Shown piece after piece: positions 1 to 8,232 of a DNA stretch of 41,487 bases (position 1 is its first letter; the number at the start of each line of letters is the position of its first letter). The notes under the pieces were generated by a model. It made no database searches. It was given only the letters and a program-made list of their open reading frames with translations, and was not told where the DNA came from. The position numbers and the translations under genes were made by a program. This DNA comes from Prevotella sp. Lineage in GTDB: Bacteria > Bacteroidota > Bacteroidia > Bacteroidales > Bacteroidaceae. The DNA is taken from contig JALEWR010000097.1 in assembly GCA_022783515.1 (NCBI GenBank), positions 1 through 41,487 on the forward strand, read 5' to 3'.

Positions 1-112
1 CACAGCAGCGGGTCTGTTCAGGATTTGCACCTGATTCCCTTTTCACCGCATGTCCATCAGGAAGGCTTTCCAGCTCCTCAGCCAACGACCATGCGACACC
101 AAACATTGATAT
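1..112 (-). promoter_or_regulatory. Cobalamin (AdoCbl) riboswitch, 5' portion; continues past the left window edge
   Basis: Reverse complement reads ...GCGGTGAAAAGGGAATCAGGTGCAAATCCTGAACAGACCCGCTGCTGTG, matching the conserved cobalamin riboswitch core (RGGGAA..GGTGNRAATCC..CNGNCCCGCNRCTGT), with TCAGG/CCTGA and CGCATG/CATGCG pairings. A TATCTTTG -7 box on the minus strand lies just upstream (119-126). Confidence 0.85.
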
Positions 113-118
113 GCCCTG

Positions 119-126
119 CAAAGATA
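119..126 (-). promoter_or_regulatory. Bacteroidota-type -7 box (TATCTTTG) for the riboswitch transcript
   Basis: CAAAGATA on the plus strand = TATCTTTG on the minus strand, matching TAnnTTTG, immediately 5' of the riboswitch. Confidence 0.6.
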
Positions 127-237
127 GGCATTTATTACGCGAGTTCGGCATATTAATCCAAAAACTTAACGGTAGATTCCAATAGCAAGTGCAAATTTAC
201 CCCAATCGACCATTAGACATTAACAACCCGTAATCTC

Positions 238-271
238 CTTTGTAACTGACTGTAAAAAGTCACTTACAAAG
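238..271. repeat. Inverted repeat / hairpin, 14-bp arms (13/14), 6-nt loop
   Basis: CTTTGTAACTGACT gtaaaa AGTCACTTACAAAG. Confidence 0.55.
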
Positions 272-900
272 ACAATTTCTAATAGCGGTCATTAGAAAAC
301 ACCTAACTGGATGCTTTTGGACTCTAATAACCGATTTGGATTTAACAGAAAAAAACTTTCCCTCATCGTAGAAATTGACCAATAAAAATCGAGTATTATA
401 ACACCGATAAAGCCTTGTTTTTAAAACAACAGAGAGGAAAGCGAGCAAATAAGTCATTCTCACAATACACTGATAACCAAGCATTTGCCAAATCTTCCAA
501 ACAATTACACTCCCACCTCGGTCTTTCTTGCCCAGCAAAACAGTCTGTTTTGCTTGCTCAAAGACATCCTTTCGCCTCCTGATATGACTGCTTTGACCAG
601 AGAAAACCTATTGTTTGACCTCACAATTGCTATCCTCTAATGCCAAGCTGCCATAAAAAGCATGATATAACAGCTATTTTGCAACAGTTTCATCCTTCGT
701 TTTCGGCCTTCTCCCACCCTTTTTTTTCTATTTCAAGAATCATCAATGTACAAATATTTTACCGCAACATGAGAAAATGACCAACTTGAAGATGAGCAAT
801 GACATTCATCATCCGGAACAAAAAACAGAGGATGTATCAAAAAAATGACACACCCTCCGGTATATTGTTGTACCCGCCTTACTGGCGGTACGCTAATGAT

Positions 901-1392
901 TTAGAGATGATAAGCAAAACCTACCCCCAAAACAACTTGGTTATAGTTGTTGATAATCTGGTATTTCAATTCAGCGTTAAGCTTCAATCTTTCAGAGAGG
1001 TCGTATTGAATACCGCCACCCAAATTAACAGCGATTTTACCAGTAGATGCAGATGAAGATTTCAAGCCTTCAATTTCGATACCCGATACAGTCCAGTTTG
1101 TATAACCTAAACCTGCGAGGGGATAAACCTTCCAATCGTCGCTCAAGTCGATGAGATAGTGAAGATTTGCGTTCAAATCCCACATGCTGAGATAGTTTTT
1201 CTTGAAGAAATAGTCGAAAGAAGCCTCACCACGGAAACGATCGGTAAAATAGTATTGACCTTTAACGCCAACACCGAGGTTTTCAATTTCAGTACCATAA
1301 GAGAGGGTTGCACCCACTGCCTTTTCTCCTTGTTGTGCTGATGCACTCATGCATGTCAACATCATGAACATGCCAAACAAAAACTTTTTCAT
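901..1392 (-). CDS. Outer-membrane beta-barrel protein (porin-like family)
   Basis: Signal peptide MKKFLFGMFMMLTCMSASAQQ, alternating strand pattern, terminal GVGFAYHL; minus-strand TATCTTTG box at 1527-1534. Confidence 0.8.
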   Translation of the reverse strand: MKKFLFGMFMMLTCMSASAQQGEKAVGATLSYGTEIENLGVGVKGQYYFTDRFRGEASFDYFFKKNYLSMWDLNANLHYLIDLSDDWKVYPLAGLGYTNWTVSGIEIEGLKSSSASTGKIAVNLGGGIQYDLSERLKLNAELKYQIINNYNQVVLGVGFAYHL

Positions 1393-1526
1393 TGTTGTTA
1401 AATTTTAGATTGTCTATAAATTAAAACATAAATTTCATTCAATCCCCCCCTTGACATCATATCAAAATAAGGAATAAAACCATTGGAGACAGAAGCCCCA
1501 ACAGCTATAATCTAACATTATGTGTA

Positions 1527-1534
1527 CAAAGATA
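1527..1534 (-). promoter_or_regulatory. -7 promoter element (TATCTTTG) for the beta-barrel gene
   Basis: CAAAGATA on plus strand; about 135 nt upstream of the start codon at 1392. Confidence 0.5.
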
Positions 1535-1671
1535 TAAAAAGTTAACGAATGTACAAATTTTTATAAAATAAATTATACGCCATGCTATTGAGTATAACCC
1601 GAACCGGTGTATTAAATACACTTTTTTATAAATCGATTAGCAAATAATCAGCCTCTCTGCAAAATATTCTG

Positions 1672-1679
1672 TACTTTTG
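1672..1679 (+). promoter_or_regulatory. -7 promoter element (TACTTTTG) for the glycolipid operon
   Basis: TAnnTTTG match 20 nt before the ATG at 1699. Confidence 0.5.
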
Positions 1680-1698
1680 CAAACAAAAAATAAGGCAA

Positions 1699-3321
1699 AT
1701 GAAACGTTTCTTTTGGATATTCCTTTTATGCGTGGCAGCATTCCATGTTAACAACACTGCATTACTGCCCGATATTATGGAATGTCGCAACCTGGTTACA
1801 GCTCGTGAGATGGTGAGCGATGATGCGTGGTTGGTGCCAACGATGAATGGCAACCTGCGACTGGAAAAGCCTCCCTTGCCTACTTGGGTGGCAGGAGCAA
1901 TAGAAAAGGTTTCTCCCGACAATTTCGCCGCCCAACGCATGGCGGCCGGTGTGACAGGTATGCTTTGGGTCTTGTTTTTTTACCTGATGGCGAAGCGTTT
2001 GACTCGCCGGGACGATTATGCTTTTATAGCGACTTTGGTGTTTCTCACTTGCTATCAAATCGTATTGATGGGACGTACTGCCACCTGGGATATCTATTGC
2101 CATGCGTTTATGATGGGAGCCATCTTTTTTCTCTGGCGAGCTTTTTATGACGACGAGGTTGAAGGAAAGCACACACCACTGTTTCATTTTTTAGGAGCAG
2201 GCGTGTTCATGGGTTTATCGTTCTTGAGCAAAGGCCCTGTTTCGTTTTATGCCCTGCTATTACCTTTTCTTATTGCCGCCTTGTCTTATCAACGGCCCAA
2301 CATGAGGGGGAAATGGAGCGGCATGGCTGTAATGGTTATTGTATGCTTGGTCATCAGTGCCTGGTGGTATCTGTATCTGCGTATCTTCCATGCCGATGAG
2401 ATGCAAGCAGTGTTTCATAAAGAAACAGGAGCGTGGATCAATCGTAATGTACGCCCCTTTTGGTATTACTGGCGTTTCTTTACCGAGACAGGCGTATGGG
2501 CCATATTGATGCTGGCGGCTTTGTACATTCCTTACTGGAAGAAACAATTGACATGGAAAAAAGAATATCTTTTTGCCATCACTTGGGTATTATCCGCCTT
2601 GGTTTTGCTATCGCTCATGCCCGAGAAAAAGATGCGTTATCTCCTACCCATGATGGTGCCTTGTGCTTTATCGGTGGCTTTTATACTGTTACACCTTTGT
2701 CGGGAGAACAACAAGGTGAACCGCATTTTATTATGGCTGAATGGTGGCGTGGTGGCGTTAGTGTGTTGGGCTTTGCCCATAGCTCTCTTTGTGTTGAAAC
2801 TCAATGAAACAGCATTAAACGCCTTTCAAACCGTTGCGGCGGTAATCATCTTCCCGTTAATTGGCTTGTGGGTGATATATGCGGTAAGGAAAAACAACGT
2901 AAACGGCTTTGTGTACGGCGTGGTGGCTATCTTTGTGGCTGCCGAATGTTTGTTGATGGGAGCTATCGGACAGACATTGGGCAATCCGCATTTTCGTTCA
3001 ATTGAAGAAACCCGCAAGCTAAAAACACTGAATGGAATACCTTTTTATAGTCCGGCAGACGAAGAGCTGCGTATCGAAATGGTGTATGCAGCACATCGTA
3101 AAATATTGCCTTTGGAACTGACCGACTCGGCAAAGCTCATGTCATCATTGCCTTGCGTGGTGGTTTCGCAAAAACCAATCGACCAGGCTATTCCTCCTAG
3201 GCTACTCCATCTGCTGAAAACAGAACATATCGGCGACTACGACGACAATCGCCTGCCTAAGCACAGCAGACACTATAACACACTGTTTCTTAACCATGTC
3301 ACTCTCTTAAAACAAAAATAA
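1699..3321 (+). CDS. GT-C fold membrane glycosyltransferase (GT39/ArnT-like)
   Basis: 540 aa polytopic protein; N-terminal LLPDIMECRNLVTAREMVSDDAWLVPTMNGNLRLEKPPLPTW is the characteristic ArnT/PMT-like periplasmic loop. Confidence 0.85.
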   Translation: MKRFFWIFLLCVAAFHVNNTALLPDIMECRNLVTAREMVSDDAWLVPTMNGNLRLEKPPLPTWVAGAIEKVSPDNFAAQRMAAGVTGMLWVLFFYLMAKRLTRRDDYAFIATLVFLTCYQIVLMGRTATWDIYCHAFMMGAIFFLWRAFYDDEVEGKHTPLFHFLGAGVFMGLSFLSKGPVSFYALLLPFLIAALSYQRPNMRGKWSGMAVMVIVCLVISAWWYLYLRIFHADEMQAVFHKETGAWINRNVRPFWYYWRFFTETGVWAILMLAALYIPYWKKQLTWKKEYLFAITWVLSALVLLSLMPEKKMRYLLPMMVPCALSVAFILLHLCRENNKVNRILLWLNGGVVALVCWALPIALFVLKLNETALNAFQTVAAVIIFPLIGLWVIYAVRKNNVNGFVYGVVAIFVAAECLLMGAIGQTLGNPHFRSIEETRKLKTLNGIPFYSPADEELRIEMVYAAHRKILPLELTDSAKLMSSLPCVVVSQKPIDQAIPPRLLHLLKTEHIGDYDDNRLPKHSRHYNTLFLNHVTLLKQK

Positions 3322-3324
3322 GCA

Positions 3325-4065
3325 ATGAATAATACATCCCAATACGAACTCACCATTGTGGTTCCTATCTACAATGAAGAAGACAATATGCAGCGTTTGG
3401 AACAAGAGTTGACGGCGTTCTTGCCCAAAGCCCATGTAAAGTCTTGTGTGTTGCTGGTCAATGACGGGTCGAAAGACAAGAGTTTATCTATGATACAAGA
3501 AATCTGCGAGCGTCATACCGACTTCTTCTATATCAGCTTGCGAGAAAATAAGGGGCTGAGTACGGCCCTCAAAGCCGGAATTGACATAACGGAGAGTCGC
3601 TATGTGGGGTATATAGATTCAGACTTGCAGACAGCTCCGGAAGACTTTAACCTACTGTTGCAATATGCTCCCGATTATCAATTGGTTTCGGGCATCCGTG
3701 CCAAGCGTAAAGACACACCCTTTAAACGCCTGCAATCGAAGATAGCCAATGGATTTCGACGTAAGATGACAGGCGATACTGCAACAGATACGGGTTGTCC
3801 CTTAAAGGTGATGTGGACAGATTATGCTCAGCGTATCCCGTTCTTCGATGGCATGCATCGCTTTCTGCCTGCCCTAATGATGCTGGAAGACGGAAAGTTT
3901 AAAGAGATTGCAGTGCGACACTTCCCGCGTATCGCCGGTGTCTCAAAATATCATCTGTGGAACAGGCTGGTGGGACCATTCAAGGATTGCTTTGCCTATC
4001 GCTGGATGAAGAAGAGATATATACGCTATGAAATAGCTAAGGAGAATTTAATGCATCATTCGTAA
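3325..4065 (+). CDS. Family 2 glycosyltransferase (dolichyl-P-mannose synthase/ArnC-like)
   Basis: VVPIYNEEDNMQRL, LLVNDGSKDKS, YIDSDLQTAPEDF motifs; no C-terminal TM region apparent. Confidence 0.85.
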   Translation: MNNTSQYELTIVVPIYNEEDNMQRLEQELTAFLPKAHVKSCVLLVNDGSKDKSLSMIQEICERHTDFFYISLRENKGLSTALKAGIDITESRYVGYIDSDLQTAPEDFNLLLQYAPDYQLVSGIRAKRKDTPFKRLQSKIANGFRRKMTGDTATDTGCPLKVMWTDYAQRIPFFDGMHRFLPALMMLEDGKFKEIAVRHFPRIAGVSKYHLWNRLVGPFKDCFAYRWMKKRYIRYEIAKENLMHHS

Positions 4066-4119
4066 TTCATACAACATAATGTCTGGTTGAGAAGCGGAAT
4101 TACTCACCAACTTGCCGGT

Positions 4120-4142
4120 GGACGAACGCATAGGTTCGCTCC
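4120..4142. repeat. REP-like short hairpin
   Basis: GGACGAAC-gcatag-GTTCG(C)TCC inverted repeat in intergenic DNA. Confidence 0.45.
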
Positions 4143-4169
4143 TACATTCGCATTCATCACCCTCAAGGC

Positions 4170-4201
4170 AAGAACTCATCAACTCAAGAACTCATCAACA
4201 T
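4170..4201. repeat. 16-bp tandem repeat x2
   Basis: AAGAACTCATCAACTC AAGAACTCATCAACAT. Confidence 0.7.
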
Positions 4202-4212
4202 AAAAGCGAAAA

Positions 4213-4836
4213 ATGTCCGATACATTGATGTTTGCCATTGGTTTTTTGGCACAAGGCTTTTTCTCGGCTCGCATCCTCGTGCAGTGGATTATGTCGGAAC
4301 GTAGTCATCAAGTGGTTTCCCCGAGTGTTTACTGGGTGTGCAGCCTGGTGGGAAGCGTCTTGCTCTTTACATACGGCTGGATGAGAGATGATTTTTCAAT
4401 TATTCTCGGACAAATACTTTCATATTACATCTACATATGGAACCTCAATGCGAAAGGCCTTTGGGGGCGGCTGCCTCTTGTGTTGCGTGGTTTAATCATA
4501 CTATTGCCTTTGGCGGCATTCATTCGCATGGCAAGCGACTTGCCTTTATTTGTCAACACTTTTTTACGCAATGACAAAGTTCCTTTACCACTTCTTATAT
4601 GGGGGTCTTTGGGACAGGTTATCTTTACCGTTCGTTTTATCTATCAATGGTATTATTCCTATCGTCGTCATCAATCCATTCTTCCTTTAGGTTTTTGGCT
4701 GATAAGTTTGATAGGGTCGGGTATTATCATTTCGTATGGTATTTTCAGGTTAGACCCCGTCATTGTCATCGGACAGTCGTTCGGGTTTGTAGCCTACATC
4801 CGTAACATGATACTGTATAAACAAAGTAAACAATGA
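4213..4836 (+). CDS. Membrane protein with two tandem LAB_N (lipid-A-disaccharide synthase N-terminal-like) domains
   Basis: Two internal copies of R-I-x-x-QW..S.R.H......Y/FW..SL.GS......YG..R.D...I.GQ......Y..N. Confidence 0.8.
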   Translation: MSDTLMFAIGFLAQGFFSARILVQWIMSERSHQVVSPSVYWVCSLVGSVLLFTYGWMRDDFSIILGQILSYYIYIWNLNAKGLWGRLPLVLRGLIILLPLAAFIRMASDLPLFVNTFLRNDKVPLPLLIWGSLGQVIFTVRFIYQWYYSYRRHQSILPLGFWLISLIGSGIIISYGIFRLDPVIVIGQSFGFVAYIRNMILYKQSKQ

Positions 4837-5849
4837 AAATACTAATAACAGGTACTGCCGGCTTTATCGGTTTTCATTTGGTAAAAGCACTCGCCGGCAC
4901 TAACCACGAAATAGTGGGCATAGACAATATCAACACCTACTACGACACCCATTTGAAGTATGGCAGATTAGCCGCCACAGGTATCTCGCGTGAAGCAATC
5001 TCACCGCTTGCTATGGTGCAAAGCTCCACCCTACCCTGCTATCGTTTTATTCAAATGGACTTGATGGATGCCTCATCCATTAACCAATTGTTTGCTCAAG
5101 AAAAATTCACGCATGTATGCCATCTGGCAGGACAAGCCGGAGTGAGATACTCCATCGAACACCCTGAAAGCTATATTGAGAGTAATGTCATGGGCTTTCT
5201 CCATATACTGGAAGCATGCAGGCACCATGGCGTGAAGAATTTGGTGTATGCCAGTTCGAGCAGTGTGTACGGAGATAATCCCGACGCTCCCTTCTCGGAA
5301 AGCGATTGTACTGATCATCCTGTCAGTCTCTATGCCGCCACAAAGAAAAGTAACGAACTGATGGCACACACCTATAGTACGCTATATGGCATTGCTACTG
5401 TTGGCTTACGCTTTTTCACGGTCTATGGGCCATGGGGACGCCCGGATATGGCACCCTTTAAATTTTTGAAGAGTATTTTAGAAGGGAAAACCATAGATGT
5501 GTATAATTATGGTGAGTGTCGTCGCGACTTTACTTATATCGCCGATATAGTGGAAGGAATAAAACGAGTGCTGGAGGCGGCAGAATCAAAACAATCCTGC
5601 CACCACATCTACAATATAGGATGCTCGCACCCGGTGCATCTCATGGAATTTATTCAAACCTTGGAAGAAGTCTGCGGCAAAACAGCTCAAAAGCAATTCT
5701 TGCCTTTACAGCCCGGAGATGTACCGCTGACCTATGCAGACACAACCGCTTTGGAACGCGACTTTGGCTACCGCCCCTCCGTTCTTCTAAAAGAGGGCCT
5801 GCAAGAGTTTTATCAATGGTATAAAGACTACTATAAGGAGGACAAGTAA
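4833..5849 (+). CDS. NAD-dependent epimerase, probable UDP-glucuronate 4-epimerase
   Basis: GTAGFIGFHL Rossmann motif, AGQAGVRYSIEHPESYIESNVMGF, YAATKKSNELMAHTYS catalytic YxxxK, FFTVYGPWGRPDMAPFKF, RRDFTYIADIVEGI: signature of the LpsL/GAE subgroup. Overlaps the preceding stop by 4 bp (ATGA). Confidence 0.88.
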   Translation: MKILITGTAGFIGFHLVKALAGTNHEIVGIDNINTYYDTHLKYGRLAATGISREAISPLAMVQSSTLPCYRFIQMDLMDASSINQLFAQEKFTHVCHLAGQAGVRYSIEHPESYIESNVMGFLHILEACRHHGVKNLVYASSSSVYGDNPDAPFSESDCTDHPVSLYAATKKSNELMAHTYSTLYGIATVGLRFFTVYGPWGRPDMAPFKFLKSILEGKTIDVYNYGECRRDFTYIADIVEGIKRVLEAAESKQSCHHIYNIGCSHPVHLMEFIQTLEEVCGKTAQKQFLPLQPGDVPLTYADTTALERDFGYRPSVLLKEGLQEFYQWYKDYYKEDK

Positions 5850-5898
5850 TTTGAGTGTGTGAGTTGGTGAATTTGTGAGTTGGCATGTTGCCAAAGAG

Positions 5899-5931
5899 GA
5901 ATTGTGCATTATGAATTGTGCATTATGAATT
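5899..5931. repeat. 14-bp tandem repeat (about 2.4 units)
   Basis: GAATTGTGCATTAT x2 + GAATT. Confidence 0.7.
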
Positions 5932-5940
5932 AGAAATGAT

Positions 5941-5948
5941 TATCTTTG
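5941..5948 (+). promoter_or_regulatory. -7 promoter element (TATCTTTG) for tdk
   Basis: TAnnTTTG ending 7 nt before the ATG at 5956. Confidence 0.55.
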
Positions 5949-5955
5949 TAGCGTT

Positions 5956-6528
5956 ATGGTAGATTATTTGGCAGGCGAAGCACACCGCCGAGGAAGAATA
6001 GAAGTTGTGTGCGGCTCGATGTTCTCGGGCAAAACCGAAGAACTGATCAGAAGAATGAAACGTGCTGTCTTTGCCAAACAGCGTGTGGTGATTTTTAAAC
6101 CCACCATCGACACACGCTATTCGGACGAAGACGTGGTGAGTCATGATAAAAACTCTATCCCTAGTACGCCCATCGATTCGTCATCGTCAATCCTTCTTTT
6201 GTCATCAGATATCGATGTAGTGGGAATAGACGAGGCACAATTTATGGACGAGGGGTTGATAGAAGTGTGCAACGAACTGGCCAACAGAGGCGTGCGTGTG
6301 ATTGTGGCAGGCTTGGATATGGACTTCAAGGGCATCCCCTTTGGCCCTATGCCCGGTCTTTGTGCCATAGCCGATGAGGTGACAAAGGTTCATGCCATCT
6401 GTGTAAAGTGTGGTTCTTTGGCGTATATCAGCCATCGCACGGTGAGTGGCGACAAACGTGTACTGCTCGGCGAGAAAGAAGAATATGAACCCCTCTGCCG
6501 CCATTGCTATCAAAAGGCGATGAGGTAG
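5956..6528 (+). CDS. tdk: Thymidine kinase
   Basis: [22 protein letters not shown]-loop, [16 protein letters not shown]...CRHCYQ zinc ligands. Confidence 0.96.
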   Translation: MVDYLAGEAHRRGRIEVVCGSMFSGKTEELIRRMKRAVFAKQRVVIFKPTIDTRYSDEDVVSHDKNSIPSTPIDSSSSILLLSSDIDVVGIDEAQFMDEGLIEVCNELANRGVRVIVAGLDMDFKGIPFGPMPGLCAIADEVTKVHAICVKCGSLAYISHRTVSGDKRVLLGEKEEYEPLCRHCYQKAMR

Positions 6529-6670
6529 CAGCCGGCCGGCTTTTGTGCCGGGTATTTCTATGTTTCCCTTGGTATCCTTAGGGTCATCCGGTTATCCATA
6601 GTTACCCATAGTTCTCCCTATGCAATCATAGGTTTATACCCCTTAACCCCTCTTTTAAAAGTCCCTCCCT

Positions 6671-7771
6671 ATGTTAGAAGGCAAAATCACTTTCGATAAA
6701 TTCATCAAAGGAGCATTGGCTGTTGTCCTGCTCCTGGCTGTATTGTTGGCAACCAATTATCTGAGCGGCGTATTGCTGCCTTTCTTCGCTGCATGGCTCT
6801 TGGCTTATCTGCTCAATCCGGTGGTCAACTTTGTGCAAAACAAGATGCGGGTAAAGGTGCGGGCCTTAGCCATTGTGTTCACCATGCTTGTACTCTTCAT
6901 TGTCATCGGAGGCATCATTTACCTTATCATACCACCCATGATAGAACAGTTCAAGATGCTGGGCAGTGTTATCGACAAGTATGTACAGCAAACCACGCAC
7001 AGCAACAGCTTGACACAAATGATAGGCGAATGGTTGAAAAGCCATCAAAAAGATATAGACACCCTACTTAATAGCAAGGACTTTCAAGAGGCTGTCAAAC
7101 AGGTAATGCCCAACTTCTTTTCGGTCTTGGGACAAACGGCCAATGTGGTATTGAGCGTCATTGCCTCGCTCATCACCTTAATATATATGTTCTTTATCCT
7201 CTTGGATTATGAATACCTGACCAACAATTGGGTAAAGATTTTTCCTAAAAAGAACCGCCCCTTCTGGCAAGAACTCATGGTAGACGTAGAACGAGTGCTG
7301 AACAATTATATTCGCGGCCAATCGATGGTGGCACTCAGCATGGGAGTGATGTTTTGTATCGGCTTAACGATTATCGATTTTCCCGTTGCCATAGGTTTGG
7401 GTATATTAATAGGTGTTCTCACCCTCGTGCCATACCTTCATTCGCTGGCGTTTATCCCCATCATCTTCCTTTCCTTGCTCAAAGCAGCCGACACAGGCGA
7501 AAACTTTTGGGTCGTCTTTGGCGGAGCCTGCCTGGTCTTTGCCATCATTCAAATCTCATTCGAGGCTTTTATCACACCCAAAATCATGAGTCAGGCGATG
7601 AATCTCAATCCTGCCATACTCTTACTTTCGCTTTCTGTATGGGGAGCCTTATTGGGTTTTATCGGTTTGATTATTGCCCTTCCACTGACCACACTCATCA
7701 TTGCCTACTGGCAGCGATATGTCACAAAAGAGCATGATTTGCAAGAAACTGACGAAAAAAGTAAAGAATAA
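6671..7771 (+). CDS. AI-2E family transporter
   Basis: Polytopic 366 aa; FFAAWLLAYLLNPVV, PFWQELMVDVERVLNNYIRGQ, GLGILIGVLTLVPYLH and ...IMSQAMNLNPAILLLSLSVWGALLGFIGLIIALP are family hallmarks. Confidence 0.9.
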   Translation: MLEGKITFDKFIKGALAVVLLLAVLLATNYLSGVLLPFFAAWLLAYLLNPVVNFVQNKMRVKVRALAIVFTMLVLFIVIGGIIYLIIPPMIEQFKMLGSVIDKYVQQTTHSNSLTQMIGEWLKSHQKDIDTLLNSKDFQEAVKQVMPNFFSVLGQTANVVLSVIASLITLIYMFFILLDYEYLTNNWVKIFPKKNRPFWQELMVDVERVLNNYIRGQSMVALSMGVMFCIGLTIIDFPVAIGLGILIGVLTLVPYLHSLAFIPIIFLSLLKAADTGENFWVVFGGACLVFAIIQISFEAFITPKIMSQAMNLNPAILLLSLSVWGALLGFIGLIIALPLTTLIIAYWQRYVTKEHDLQETDEKSKE

Positions 7772-7803
7772 TTTGGAAGATATAAAAAAAAGATATACCT
7801 TTG
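7772..7803 (+). promoter_or_regulatory. Promoter of tRNA-Lys (TTTG-N20-TACCTTTG)
   Basis: -33 TTTG at 7772-7775 and -7 TACCTTTG at 7796-7803 with 20-bp spacing. Confidence 0.7.
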
Positions 7804-7837
7804 CACTCGCAAAACGGATATGACGTCTTGTTGGAAA

Positions 7838-7910
7838 GATTCGCTAGCTCAGTTGGTAGAGCACAACACTTTTAATGTTGGGGTCTTGGGTTCGAGCCCC
7901 AAGCGAATCA
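7838..7910 (+). tRNA. tRNA-Lys (anticodon TTT)
   Basis: Cloverleaf read by hand: acceptor GATTCGC/GCGAATC, D stem GCTC/GAGC, anticodon arm CAACA-CTTTTAA-TGTTG, T arm TTGGG-TTCGAGC-CCCAA, discriminator A. Confidence 0.97.
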
Positions 7911-7913
7911 CAG

Positions 7914-7950
7914 AGAGAGGTTTCAGCAATGAAACCTCTCTTTTTCTTTT
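7914..7950 (+). terminator. Rho-independent terminator after tRNA-Lys
   Basis: AGAGAGGTTTC-agcaat-GAAACCTCTCT perfect 11-bp stem followed by a T-rich tract. Confidence 0.9.
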
Positions 7951-8083
7951 TAACAATTCCCTTTATTGCTTTATCCTTTTATTCCTCTTTATTATTATCC
8001 ATATACCGGTTCGCATTAAGAAATGTGATTAAAAGTTGGCAACCATTAGGTTTTAAGTAATTGTTTTTGGCTGTCAGTTTGTA

Positions 8084-8232
8084 TGTTGTGAATGATTGTG
8101 TGTGCTGTTGCAGAAATAAGTTGAAGAGCAACGACACACAAACTTATTTTTAAGAGCAACGACACACACAACAGTTCACAACTCTAACGAATAAGTGATA
8201 TTTGTTGTGATAATTTGTGTGTGTCGTTGCTT
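8084..8232. repeat. Cluster of MITE-like terminal inverted repeat copies
   Basis: TGTTGTGAATGATTGTGTGTGCTGTTGC (8084-8111, +), AGAGCAACGACACACAAAC (~8124-8142, -), GAGCAACGACACACACAACAGTTCACAAC (8154-8182, -), TTGTTGTGATAATTTGTGTGTGTCGTTGCTT (8202-8232, +); all relate to the TIRs of the 18618-18848 element. Confidence 0.75.

Noticed and set aside
260-538. 92-aa minus-strand ORF in the left intergenic region
   Set aside because: No plausible domain, AT-rich non-coding appearance; overlaps a small inverted repeat.
6617-6632. CCTATG-CAAT-CATAGG hairpin upstream of the AI-2E transporter gene
   Set aside because: Six-bp stem is too short to distinguish from chance without comparative data.
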